From Trichococcus collinsii (GTDB lineage: Bacteria > Bacillota > Bacilli > Lactobacillales > Aerococcaceae): 64,000 nt of DNA. The position numbers were made by a program, and so were the translations under genes. The stretch is taken from NCBI RefSeq assembly GCF_900107505.1, contig NZ_FNQH01000002.1:62001-126000 (forward strand), in the 5' to 3' direction. Below are positions 42,346 through 51,317 of this stretch, piece by piece. The notes beneath the pieces were generated by a model. The model was not told the DNA's origin. It searched no databases and was given only the letters and a program-made list of their open reading frames with translations. Positions within the stretch are counted from its first letter, which is position 1; each line of letters starts with the position of its first letter.

Positions 42346-43869
42346 ATGGGTATTTTTGATAAAATCAAAGAACTGTTATCTGTAAAAAAGACGCTTGAAT
42401 TAAAACAATTTGAATTAACAAACCTAAATGCTGAAATCGATATTACGAATAACAAAGTGGCAATTTTAAAGGGAAAGATTGACATTGAACAGAAAAATCT
42501 AGAAGAAAAAAATAATCTGATAGCTGAAAAAGAAAAAACCCTTCAGTTATACAAAGAGGAAGCTAGAACTGAAATTCTTGATGAATTGGAAAAAATAGAA
42601 CACGATATTGAAATAGCAAAAATAGAAAAGAAATCACTTGAAGATGATAAAGAAAAGTTAACCAAGGAAATTAACAGATATTCAGCTCAAGCTAGAAAGT
42701 ATAAATCAGAATTAGTGGGACTTAAGAAATTCAAAAAAATCTACCCCGAAAATACAGATTTATTTACACAAGCTGATAATGGTTATTATGTTCGCCCTTC
42801 TGCATTGGAAGACGCAGATGAATTTCTCAAAGAAGATAGCTTACTGGATAATGTTGTACGACTACATTTACACACTGACAATTCTAAGGAATTAAAAAAA
42901 CTAGCCGTCGCAACCCAAAAAGAAATTGATACGTTGCTTGATAACTTCAAAACAAACTACACTACAAAAGCAAATGAAACTATTTACGAGCTAATGGTCA
43001 TCAGTTTGCAAGCTGAGATCCAAAATTTATTATTTACTTTGAGCTTCAATAACCTTGACACTTCTAAAAAATCATTAACAATAATATTTGATAAATATCT
43101 TGCAATTGCAAGTAATGGTAATCGCAGTATATTACCAACAATCACTAGATTCCTTACTCAACTGCAACCACTTTACTCAGAATTGTTAACGATTGAATAC
43201 AAACACTACATTTACAAACAACAAGAAAAAGAAGAACAACGCCAGTTAAGAGAACAAGCCAAACAAGATAAGGAAGAGCAAAAAGTGCTTGAAGACGAAC
43301 GTAAAAAACTTGAATTTGAAGAAAGTAAATTCCAATCTGAAATTGAAAGGAATCTTGAATTGTTAAATACGGAAACTAATCCAGAAATGGTTGATCAGTT
43401 AGCAGCTAGGATAAAAGAACTCGAACAACAAATGCTCAATATCGAAGAGAAAAAAGAAGTTATTGCTAGCTTATCGCATGGTAAAGCAGGATATGTATAC
43501 GTTATTTCTAACAAAGGAGCATTTGGGGAAAGAATGTTTAAAGTAGGAATGACTAGAAGATCTACACCTCTAGACAGAATAAATGAATTAAGTGGTGCTT
43601 CAGTGCCATTTAAATTTGACGTTCACGCTTTAGTATTTAGTGATGATGCAGTAACTCTGGAAGCCTCATTGCATAATAAATTATCCAACCAAAGAGTAAA
43701 TAAAGTGAATTTTAGGAAAGAATTTTTTGAAGCAAATATTGATGACTTAGAAATATTTATTGGAGAAATAGATCCTACTGCCGAATTTGACTCCAGAATG
43801 GTTGCAGAAGAATACAATCAAAGTTTATTTTTAGCGGAAAATACTGATGGAATTGAAAAAATGATTTAA
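42346..43869 (+). CDS. DUF4041 / T5orf172 (GIY-YIG) nuclease, SNIPE-like
   Basis: A 507-residue protein, clearly more AT-rich than its neighbours. Residues 1-120 are a long coiled coil. The middle matches DUF4041 proteins, including a second coiled coil (QQEKEEQRQLREQAKQDK). The C-terminus is a GIY-YIG nuclease of the T5orf172/Mug113 type: GYVYVI at 382-387, KVGMTRR at 399-405, a metal-binding-type Glu at E439 in TLEASLHNKL, and RKEFF at 457-461. The same architecture occurs in SNIPE, an anti-phage protein that cuts phage DNA as it enters the cell. Unlike SNIPE I see no N-terminal membrane span. ATG follows GGGGGG. Confidence 0.9.
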   Translation: MGIFDKIKELLSVKKTLELKQFELTNLNAEIDITNNKVAILKGKIDIEQKNLEEKNNLIAEKEKTLQLYKEEARTEILDELEKIEHDIEIAKIEKKSLEDDKEKLTKEINRYSAQARKYKSELVGLKKFKKIYPENTDLFTQADNGYYVRPSALEDADEFLKEDSLLDNVVRLHLHTDNSKELKKLAVATQKEIDTLLDNFKTNYTTKANETIYELMVISLQAEIQNLLFTLSFNNLDTSKKSLTIIFDKYLAIASNGNRSILPTITRFLTQLQPLYSELLTIEYKHYIYKQQEKEEQRQLREQAKQDKEEQKVLEDERKKLEFEESKFQSEIERNLELLNTETNPEMVDQLAARIKELEQQMLNIEEKKEVIASLSHGKAGYVYVISNKGAFGERMFKVGMTRRSTPLDRINELSGASVPFKFDVHALVFSDDAVTLEASLHNKLSNQRVNKVNFRKEFFEANIDDLEIFIGEIDPTAEFDSRMVAEEYNQSLFLAENTDGIEKMI

Positions 43870-44028
43870 TATCCAGACAAAAGATTATACTCTCCTGACC
43901 CATACGTAATTGAATCAAGAAGTACCTGTCATGATATATAGGCGGTTCTAGACGCCATGTTATTTTCCCTGTTTTGTGATATTTCCCGCATTTGCGGTTT
44001 ATATAAAAAACTAATTGGAGGAATCATC

Positions 44029-44676
44029 ATGAAGAAGTATTTATTATTGTTAAGTAGTGCATTGGTTTTGGCAGCCTGCGGAACGACTAGTGATGTTGAA
44101 GTTTCAGAAGAAGCATCATCAACAGCAGAGGTCGCTTCACAGGCAACCTCTGCTGAAACCGTAATTGCTGAAGAAACTAGTATCGTCGAAGAACCTGTAG
44201 CGAGTGTACCAAGCGAACCTGTTGTAACCCCAACGCCAGAACCTGGAGTTTCAAGAGAATTTAAAAATGCGGTTGGCAGCGCAGAAGACTACCTAAATCA
44301 TACGAGTTTTTCTAAGCAAGGACTATACGACCAACTGTTATACGAAGGGTTCCCTCAAGATGCAGCACAATATGCGATTGATAGTGTGGTAACGGATTGG
44401 AATCAGAATGCGCTTCAGACTTCCGTTGACTATTTGGATTACTCTTCTTTCTCTTATCCAGGTTTGTATGATCAATTGATTTATGAGGGTTACACTGCTG
44501 AGCAAGCGCAATTTGCAGTTGATAATGTAGTAACCGATTGGAATCAGAACGCGCTTCAAACAGCCCTTGATTATTTAGACTACTCTTCTTTCTCCGATCA
44601 AGGTTTATATGGTCAATTGATTTACGAAGGTTACACCGCTGAGCAAGCAGAGTATGCAATGAACAATTTACCCTAA
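44029..44676 (+). CDS. Ltp-like surface lipoprotein (superinfection-exclusion family)
   Basis: A 215-residue lipoprotein with signal and lipobox LAAC (C17), a Ser/Thr/Glu/Pro-rich stalk to about residue 75, and three tandem repeats of about 47 residues (78-124, 125-171, 172-215), each with SFS-GLY-QL-YEG-TAEQA-like helices. This is the Ltp (host cell surface-exposed lipoprotein) fold. The prototype from Streptococcus phage TP-J34 blocks phage DNA injection. ATG 44029 follows TTGGAGG. It is 159 bp after the nuclease gene on the same strand. Confidence 0.85.
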   Translation: MKKYLLLLSSALVLAACGTTSDVEVSEEASSTAEVASQATSAETVIAEETSIVEEPVASVPSEPVVTPTPEPGVSREFKNAVGSAEDYLNHTSFSKQGLYDQLLYEGFPQDAAQYAIDSVVTDWNQNALQTSVDYLDYSSFSYPGLYDQLIYEGYTAEQAQFAVDNVVTDWNQNALQTALDYLDYSSFSDQGLYGQLIYEGYTAEQAEYAMNNLP

Positions 44677-44701
44677 TAAATAAAAAATCGCTAAAGTGTC
44701 A

Positions 44702-44749
44702 TAAAAAATAGGGTTCCCAACATCATTGAGATGTCGGAAACCCTATTAA
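44702..44749 (-). terminator. Terminator of tRNA-Leu
   Basis: Minus-strand AATAGGGTTTCCGACATC pairs with GATGTTGGGAACCCTATT with two mismatches and runs into TTTTTT. It lies 15 bp after the tRNA 3' end and also faces the end of the lipoprotein gene. Confidence 0.75.
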
Positions 44750-44763
44750 ACTTGTTCTATCAA

Positions 44764-44847
44764 TGCGGCCAAGAAGACTCGAACTTCCACGGGAGATACT
44801 CCCACCAGCCCCTCAAGCTGGCGCGTCTGCCATTCCGCCATGACCGC
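44764..44847 (-). tRNA. tRNA-Leu (anticodon GAG)
   Basis: The minus strand folds as a class II tRNA: acceptor GCGGTCA/TGGCCGC, anticodon stem CCAGC/GCTGG with loop TTGAGGG (anticodon GAG), a long variable arm, T-loop TTCGAGT and discriminator A. CCA is not encoded. tRNA genes are common integration sites, and an AT-rich accessory pair lies beside this one. Confidence 0.93.
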
Positions 44848-45078
44848 AAAACTAACTATTTCATTATACTTTTGAAGATCACTTCTGTCAACGTTTGCTT
44901 ACTGATTTTATATATATTAATAAGGCCTTGATTATTTAATAATATACGCAAATATGAAACATTACAGTTTACTGATACTATCAACATATATTTGGGAGGG
45001 CAAGCAAAATGTTGGGGAATGATCTTTAATACAAGTATGAACCCTAAAATCTAAGTTTCCATCTCGCCAACAATACAA

Positions 45079-45122
45079 AAAGCATCGACTATACCCACAT
45101 AAAGGGTACTCGATGCTTTTTT
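45079..45122. terminator. Bidirectional terminator downstream of the tad operon
   Basis: AAAGCATCGA...GGGTA-type hairpin: AAAAAGCATCGACTATACCC pairs with GGGTACTCGATGCTTTTT with mismatches. It ends the long minus-strand tad transcript. Confidence 0.8.
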
Positions 45123-45132
45123 AGATTTCTTA

Positions 45133-45489
45133 TTAAAGGCCATTGGATTTCTCCATGGAAAGTCTATCCCCAATTCTCACTTGTTTACTGACAGTATTCG
45201 CATTAGACTCAACAACATATTTTGCTTTTCTGATAATCGGAGAAAGGCTGCCTGGCCTCATATTGGAAATGATGTGGACCACTTGATGATTTTTATCCAC
45301 AAAAACGACATCAATCGGAAATTCCATGAAAAAACAATGCACGCTGTTGCAAGGGTGGATCATCAATCCAGTATTCTCGGGGAGATCCTTTTTCCACATC
45401 AGTCCCCTTAGCCGGGATAAAAAATGATCTGCCTGGATCAATTGTTGTAAAATAATTTCGTTTGTCTCCAAGTTAATTAGTTTATCCAT
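45133..45489 (-). CDS. DUF192 protein at the end of the tad locus
   Basis: A 118-residue protein of the DUF192 family: ADHFLSRLRGLMWKKDLPEN near residue 22, then PCNSVHCFFMEFPIDVVFVD and a late VVESNANTVSKQVRIGD. ATG 45489 follows the upstream stop TGA by one base with GGAAGG before it; a longer open frame inside the vWA gene is a shadow. Function unknown. DUF192 genes are frequent near tad genes, and here it is the last gene of the operon. Confidence 0.85.
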   Translation of the reverse strand: MDKLINLETNEIILQQLIQADHFLSRLRGLMWKKDLPENTGLMIHPCNSVHCFFMEFPIDVVFVDKNHQVVHIISNMRPGSLSPIIRKAKYVVESNANTVSKQVRIGDRLSMEKSNGL

Positions 45490-45490
45490 A

Positions 45491-47983
45491 TCAAAGTTTA
45501 CCTTCCAATACATTTTTTGCCTTGTCTTCTGGTACAAGTACTTTTTCTGCTTTGTAAGTGAATTCGTAACCCCCAGAATCAAAGGTATCCTGGTCAAATA
45601 TTTCCTTACTTGTGAATACTTCACCATTAATTTTAAATATCCCAGGTGGCGTGGTGCTTATCTCAATGCGGACAGGAAGATAGGATTTTGATAATGTACG
45701 ATACCCTTCCAGCCATTTTCGTTTCGTATGACGTTCCAAAACATTCACCATCAACTGGTAAGAGTATTTCGATTCGGTTAAAACCAAATCGGCAGTCGAA
45801 TCTTCTTTTCCAAACGCAATCACAATCTTAGCAACTCTATCTGGCAAAACTATCTCCTGCTGTTGTTCTGAATCCAAAGCTTTATATTGCAGATAACGGG
45901 GAATGCGCAATGCTCGTTTCACTTTTTGCACGTATAGCATTTTCCCAACAGCTAAAATAAGTAAAGGCAAAAGTATGATTAATACGAGCACATACCAATT
46001 ATTCAGGATGAATGACTGGATATTCCGTATCATCATGGCTGTTCCTGAAATGACTGAAATGGTCGATTTTATGTTCGACTCCACGTATGTTAACGGATCT
46101 TCAGCTGTAAGCATTATCTCAAAATCCTGTTTTGATAACGGTGTCTCTTTAAATATGGAAATCGTAACAGTTTCATCTACTGTTTCTTTCGGTTCCAAAG
46201 TTACGACTTTTTCTTCTGTTAACCCTAAATCAGAATCCATCGATAAATGAACCGTTTCACTTCTGCTGGAATGATTTTCCAGTTTAATCGGAATAATCAG
46301 CTTTCCCCCTGGCTTGCTGGTCAGATTTTTTCCAACCACCGTGCCTGTAACTTCGCCGGCAGAAACCACTTTGTATTGGCCGATTTCATTTTCCACCGTG
46401 AAATTCAACCCATCATACGTCCCTTGCACAATCAGAGATGCAGTTACATCCCCTTCTGTATTGAAAGGTAAAAACAGCGTATAGATGGCATCTCCTCCCA
46501 CTTGATCACCGCTCGCTTCATCTTGGTTATCCATAAGAGAATGGATTTCTTGCTTACCATCAGAATAGTCAGCAATCAAATTGAAACTGTTGATGGTAAC
46601 GCCCTGTGAACCATCTACGGGAGTTCCGCTTAATTCAAGATAGCCGGTTATTTTTTGGCTTTCCGAAACCTTAAAGATTGCATCATTGAGGTCGACCTCA
46701 CTCTTCAGAACGGGCAATTCCTGTACCTTAATCGTCGTCAGATTATTCGTGATAACCGTTTCGCCGTCCTTGATGCGGGTATCCAAAACATATTCACCCG
46801 TTTGGTCAACACTTTCATAGACGCCTACATAATATCCGTCCTGTAGCGTTAGTATGATGCTGTCTGGATCAGCGGTTCCATTTTTTGAAACTTGAACTTC
46901 CACAACCATTTGCGAGTCCAATTCACCCGTCACTGCAACTGATACAGCAATCGGTTCATTGATTGAGTGCTGCATATTCGCCTTCGGTTCGACGACCCAC
47001 GACTTCAGGAAGAGATCCTTATCACCGAATAATTGAACTATTCCAGTTCCTTTCACGAGCAGTTGCCAATCCCCGGCCAGTTCTCTATCATCCTGATTCA
47101 TGGTTACAATTGTATAATTTTCATTCCTCTGAACAACGACTTTGTCGGCTACATTTTGACCTGATGTTGGATTGGCAGAAACCTCAATCCCCGGTGTGTC
47201 ATTCGTGACGACCATCGTGACTTGAGATGTATAGCTATCAAGCTGGAACGGCAAACTATTTTCTCCTTCAACGTCAATGGTCTCAGTCAGAAAAGTTTGT
47301 CTATTTTTTAGTGTTCGCAGTACTTCAAAAAAATTAACAGCTATTTCACTTGGATTACCAAGAAACTTTGCTTCTCCTCTAGTATCTGTAGCAATCCGCT
47401 GCAGGATTGATTGATCAACCGTTCCGAACCCTATTGCGTAGACAGGATAATTCTTCAGACCGATTTGACCGGTCGTCTGCCACAGGGAATTCATGTAGTC
47501 CGACATAAAAACCTGGTCTTCCCGTTTAGCATAATCCGGCTCTGGAACACCATCGGTCAGAAAAATGATTACCTTGCGGATATCCTTTTCGGTAAAACTG
47601 TCCAATTGCCTTTCCGCTGTTTGAAGTGCCAACTGATAATTCGTATTGCCGTTAGCATTGATTATCGGGGCTAGCGTATTTTTTATTGCTTGCTTATTAT
47701 TGGAATCACCAATTTGCTGCAACGGCACCAATTCCGTCACATCCGTTGAGAAGGAGACGATGCCCAAGTAGTCTTCCGGACTTAATAGATCGACAAAAAT
47801 ATCAGCAGCCATTTTTCGGAGGTTAGCAGGATCAGTCTCCGCCATACTTCCCGAGGTATCGATTACCAGTGACACGGCAATTTCTTCGGAAGTCTTATCT
47901 TCTTCTGCCAAAACAGGCGGTGAAAAGCTTAAAATCAAAAAACTCATCAAAAAACTGAAGCCAACTATTTTTCTAAAAGACAT
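45491..47983 (-). CDS. Secreted vWA-domain protein of the tad locus
   Basis: An 830-residue membrane-anchored protein. A signal peptide (FSFLMSFLILSFSPPVLAEE) is followed by a von Willebrand A domain with an intact MIDAS (DTSGSMAETD, near residue 43; later FLTDGVPEP). Several beta-sandwich regions follow. One C-terminal span (WYVLVLIILLPLLILAVGKM) precedes a cytoplasmic tail of about 140 residues. It could be an adhesive tip or assembly protein of the Flp pilus. GAAAGGAGG precedes the ATG. Confidence 0.85.
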   Translation of the reverse strand: MSFRKIVGFSFLMSFLILSFSPPVLAEEDKTSEEIAVSLVIDTSGSMAETDPANLRKMAADIFVDLLSPEDYLGIVSFSTDVTELVPLQQIGDSNNKQAIKNTLAPIINANGNTNYQLALQTAERQLDSFTEKDIRKVIIFLTDGVPEPDYAKREDQVFMSDYMNSLWQTTGQIGLKNYPVYAIGFGTVDQSILQRIATDTRGEAKFLGNPSEIAVNFFEVLRTLKNRQTFLTETIDVEGENSLPFQLDSYTSQVTMVVTNDTPGIEVSANPTSGQNVADKVVVQRNENYTIVTMNQDDRELAGDWQLLVKGTGIVQLFGDKDLFLKSWVVEPKANMQHSINEPIAVSVAVTGELDSQMVVEVQVSKNGTADPDSIILTLQDGYYVGVYESVDQTGEYVLDTRIKDGETVITNNLTTIKVQELPVLKSEVDLNDAIFKVSESQKITGYLELSGTPVDGSQGVTINSFNLIADYSDGKQEIHSLMDNQDEASGDQVGGDAIYTLFLPFNTEGDVTASLIVQGTYDGLNFTVENEIGQYKVVSAGEVTGTVVGKNLTSKPGGKLIIPIKLENHSSRSETVHLSMDSDLGLTEEKVVTLEPKETVDETVTISIFKETPLSKQDFEIMLTAEDPLTYVESNIKSTISVISGTAMMIRNIQSFILNNWYVLVLIILLPLLILAVGKMLYVQKVKRALRIPRYLQYKALDSEQQQEIVLPDRVAKIVIAFGKEDSTADLVLTESKYSYQLMVNVLERHTKRKWLEGYRTLSKSYLPVRIEISTTPPGIFKINGEVFTSKEIFDQDTFDSGGYEFTYKAEKVLVPEDKAKNVLEGKL

Positions 47984-48007
47984 GGTTTTCGCCTCCTTTC
48001 ACATCTG

Positions 48008-48925
48008 TTATTTCATCAAAGTTGCCATAATATTTATAACTGCAGGTCCCAAAATAACTACAAAGACTGCTGGGAGCATAAACAGTACTAATGGAAATAG
48101 CATTTTAATCGGTATTTTTGCAGCATTAGCTTCCGCTCGTTGACGTTTGGTCAATCGCATTGTATTAGCTTGGATTCTTAAAACATTACCGATATTCGAT
48201 CCCAATTCTTCAGCCTGGATGATGGATGTTACGAATGTCGCCAAATCCTCTACCTGTGTACGTTTCACCATATCCCGCAAGGCCTCGGAACGATCGCGTC
48301 CTTTGTTTATCTCGTTCATAGTGAGAAGTAATTCATCGCTCAGAGGACATTTCATTTTTTCTGTTGTCCGATAGATAGCCATATCAAACGACAACCCCGC
48401 TTCTACGCTAACATACAGCAAATCCAATAAACTCGGTAAAGCATATTGGATTTCTAGTTTTCTTTTATCTGATTTTGACTTTAAGAAAGTATAAGGGAAT
48501 AACAATCCAATAGCACCGGCCAAGATAATGTAAATGACATTAGAAGATGAAGCCGTTATTTTCATTAGGTAGTATAATAGGAATGGAAGAATGACTCCCA
48601 TCATTAATTGGATTGCCAAAACATTATTTACTTTCATTTTTTCACTTGTCCCGCTACTGCTCAGCAAGATTTCGTATTTCTCTTTGATTGCAGAAGGAGC
48701 TAAATTCCCCAATGATTGAAGCAACTTCTCATAGGCTGGATTAATGACACGTGCAATAAAAGGATCCCTCATTTCTTCATCAAAGACATCCCGTGTGTCT
48801 GCAATCACCTTCACATTGTCCAATCGCTCACGTACAATCATTTTTGGATTTATGAGTATATCATAGAATTGATAAAACAGAAGCAGGCTAGTAAGAAACA
48901 ATGATCCATAAACAAGCAGTTCCAT
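48008..48925 (-). CDS. tadC: Tad pilus inner-membrane platform protein TadC
   Basis: A 305-residue type II secretion F-domain protein, with two N-terminal spans, the conserved EAGLSFDMAIYRTTEKMKCP core, RDMVKRTQVEDLATFVTSIIQ, QAEELGSNIGNVLRIQA, and a C-terminal span pair. With TadB it forms the membrane platform moved by the TadA ATPase. Eleven bases after tadB; GGAGG precedes the ATG. Confidence 0.92.
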   Translation of the reverse strand: MELLVYGSLFLTSLLLFYQFYDILINPKMIVRERLDNVKVIADTRDVFDEEMRDPFIARVINPAYEKLLQSLGNLAPSAIKEKYEILLSSSGTSEKMKVNNVLAIQLMMGVILPFLLYYLMKITASSSNVIYIILAGAIGLLFPYTFLKSKSDKRKLEIQYALPSLLDLLYVSVEAGLSFDMAIYRTTEKMKCPLSDELLLTMNEINKGRDRSEALRDMVKRTQVEDLATFVTSIIQAEELGSNIGNVLRIQANTMRLTKRQRAEANAAKIPIKMLFPLVLFMLPAVFVVILGPAVINIMATLMK

Positions 48926-48936
48926 TTTTATCCCTC

Positions 48937-49896
48937 CTATATTTTCACTTGGACAATTTTGACCAACGCAATGATTCCAATCATCATCATAACAGCTGCG
49001 GTGCCCAACATCATTAACCCCAACGGATCAGAGAAAAGGGTACCGATGTATTCTGGGTTAAGCATAAAAATCACACCAGCAATCGCAATCGGCATAATTC
49101 CGATGATGACCGCAGACATACGGCTTTGCGAGGTGAGAGTGTGTACATCGCCCTTCAATTTAACTCTTTCCCTAATTGTCCCTGAAATAGTATCCAATAT
49201 CTCGGACAAATCCCCGCCTACTTGCATTTGAATTAAAAGTGTTGTGATAAAAATATCCAAATCTTCATCGTCTGTTCTTTTTGCCAAATCCTCCAACGCT
49301 TCATTCATATTTTTCCCATAAGAATTGTCCCGCAATACTTTCGAAAATTCGTCCGCAATTGGGGCTTCCATTTCTCTGCTTACAACGGCCATGGCCTGCG
49401 GAAAACTAAAGCCTGCCCGCAACCCATTTGACAATAAACTTAAGGCCTGCGGCAGTTGGGAGTTTAGTTGTTTTGCACGTTTCTTTCTGATGGACTCGAT
49501 GAATATTTCAGGTACTTTGAAACCCAACAGGAATCCCAAAATGAAAAACCAAAACTTCGAGTAAAGTTGGAAAAATACAGTTCCTACAACTAGCCCGCCT
49601 ATGATAGAAATCTCGATGAATTCTATCGGCTTCATTTTGATGTACGCCTGTAATAATTTTGATTTTATATTTACAAAGTAATTAGATCTTTCCAGATATT
49701 GAATAGATTTCCATAACAATCCATCCAGAAAGCTCGATTGTTTCCCTTTTTCGGAAAAGTTAACCTGTTCCATTGACTTGCCAGCTTTTGATAAACGCTC
49801 TTTAATACTTCGTTTATTTTCGAACAGAAGTAAATACAACATCACAAGAACACATATTGTTGTAACGAAAGTAAATATTAAAACAGTAGGTAGCAT
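48937..49896 (-). CDS. tadB: Tad pilus inner-membrane platform protein TadB
   Basis: A 319-residue F-domain protein. The core reads SLLSNGLRAGFSFPQAMAVV, LEDLAKRTDDEDLDIFITTL and IQMQVGGDLSEILDTISGTI, followed by C-terminal spans. ATG 49896 is one base after the tadA stop with AAAGGGG before it; an open frame extending upstream only reads through tadA. Partner of TadC. Confidence 0.92.
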   Translation of the reverse strand: MLPTVLIFTFVTTICVLVMLYLLLFENKRSIKERLSKAGKSMEQVNFSEKGKQSSFLDGLLWKSIQYLERSNYFVNIKSKLLQAYIKMKPIEFIEISIIGGLVVGTVFFQLYSKFWFFILGFLLGFKVPEIFIESIRKKRAKQLNSQLPQALSLLSNGLRAGFSFPQAMAVVSREMEAPIADEFSKVLRDNSYGKNMNEALEDLAKRTDDEDLDIFITTLLIQMQVGGDLSEILDTISGTIRERVKLKGDVHTLTSQSRMSAVIIGIMPIAIAGVIFMLNPEYIGTLFSDPLGLMMLGTAAVMMMIGIIALVKIVQVKI

Positions 49897-49897
49897 A

Positions 49898-51286
49898 TCA
49901 ATTCCCCTTTCTGTAAGAATCGAAGTTGCTAACAGAGGTCTTGAATAGACTGGCGGGCACATTTTCACCATGTGCTTTTATCTTAGTCAAAAAATTAGGC
50001 AGAATACCAGTTGCCTGGTGCTTTCCTTTGACCGTCCCTTGTTCGTCGAAGCCCTCTTGATTGAAAATGAAAACATCCTGTAAGGTTACCGTATCGCCTT
50101 CCAATCCGACAATTTCACTTATTTTCGTTACTTTTCTGGAACCATCTAACATCCGTGATACTTGGACGACCAAATTGATGGCAGAAGCCACTTGCTCGCG
50201 GATGGCACGGGATGGCAACTCAATGCCAGACATCATAACCATTGTTTCCAAACGAGACAGGCTATCTCTAGGAGTATTGGCATGAATGGTCGTTAAAGAG
50301 CCATCATGTCCGGTATTCATTGCCTGTAGCATGTCCAATGCTTCCCCACCACGAACTTCCCCTACAATAATGCGATCTGGACGCATCCGTAAAGAGTTGA
50401 CAACAAGGTCTCGGATTGTTATTTTTCCTTTACCTTCTATATTGGCGGGTCTTGATTCCAACGTAACAACATGTGATTGCTGCAATTGCACCTCAGCTGC
50501 ATCCTCTATTGTTACAATTCTGTCCATTTCCGGTATAAAACTGGATAAGACATTCAATAAAGTTGTCTTCCCGCTGCCCGTACCTCCTGAAACAAGAATA
50601 TTAATCCGACCTTTCACGCACAAACGCAAGAACTGAGCGATATCAGCATTTAAAGTGCCGAAGGTTATCAAATCATCGACAGTAAATGGATCGCTTGAAA
50701 ATTTACGGATAGTGATTGATGGACCTTTGACTGCTAAAGGTGGAATGATGATGTTGACACGTGATCCATCCGGTAAGCGGGCATCCACTAAAGGGGAACT
50801 TTCATCTACTCGCCTACCTAACGGTGAAATAATTTTATCAATAATGTGCATAACGTGTTTGTCATCCCGGAACTCATTATCGGTTTTCACTATTTTCCCT
50901 TTGCGTTCAATAAAAATATTTTTAGGGCCATTCACCATTATTTCTGTGATTGTATCGTCATTCAATAACTCACTTATCGGTCCAAAATGATAGATTTCAC
51001 TCATGACTGTCTGGTTGACTCTTAATTTGTCAGCAAAAGATAGATGCCGCTTTTGATCGTAGATGATAGCTCCGATGATGTCATTTATTTTTTCCTGCGT
51101 CTTTTTCTGTTGGGCTCCATCATCCGCCTCTTTTGTGGCAGGTAATTGATCAATGACTATTTGCAGTACCTCGTAGGCTAATTCATCCAAGTCTCTTCTT
51201 CTTTTTGCCAAGCCATTCTGATCTTCCATCTTTTCTTCGCTATTCGCCTCAGCAAATCCAAAATTTCCGTAAGCTCCAAGGTTCAT
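49898..51286 (-). CDS. tadA: Tad pilus assembly ATPase TadA/CpaF
   Basis: A 462-residue secretion ATPase that powers Flp pilus assembly, possibly also retraction. Features are Walker A SGGTGSGKTTLLNVL, the Asp box IVTIEDAAEVQL, Walker B-type RPDRIIVGEVRGGEALDMLQ, and the His box GHDGSLTTIHANTP. An N-terminal helical region carries SFADKLRVNQTVMSEIYHFG. The start follows GAGGGTG. Confidence 0.96.
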   Translation of the reverse strand: MNLGAYGNFGFAEANSEEKMEDQNGLAKRRRDLDELAYEVLQIVIDQLPATKEADDGAQQKKTQEKINDIIGAIIYDQKRHLSFADKLRVNQTVMSEIYHFGPISELLNDDTITEIMVNGPKNIFIERKGKIVKTDNEFRDDKHVMHIIDKIISPLGRRVDESSPLVDARLPDGSRVNIIIPPLAVKGPSITIRKFSSDPFTVDDLITFGTLNADIAQFLRLCVKGRINILVSGGTGSGKTTLLNVLSSFIPEMDRIVTIEDAAEVQLQQSHVVTLESRPANIEGKGKITIRDLVVNSLRMRPDRIIVGEVRGGEALDMLQAMNTGHDGSLTTIHANTPRDSLSRLETMVMMSGIELPSRAIREQVASAINLVVQVSRMLDGSRKVTKISEIVGLEGDTVTLQDVFIFNQEGFDEQGTVKGKHQATGILPNFLTKIKAHGENVPASLFKTSVSNFDSYRKGN

Positions 51287-51317
51287 GTTTTCACCCTCTT
51301 CTGGCTATTTCTATATT

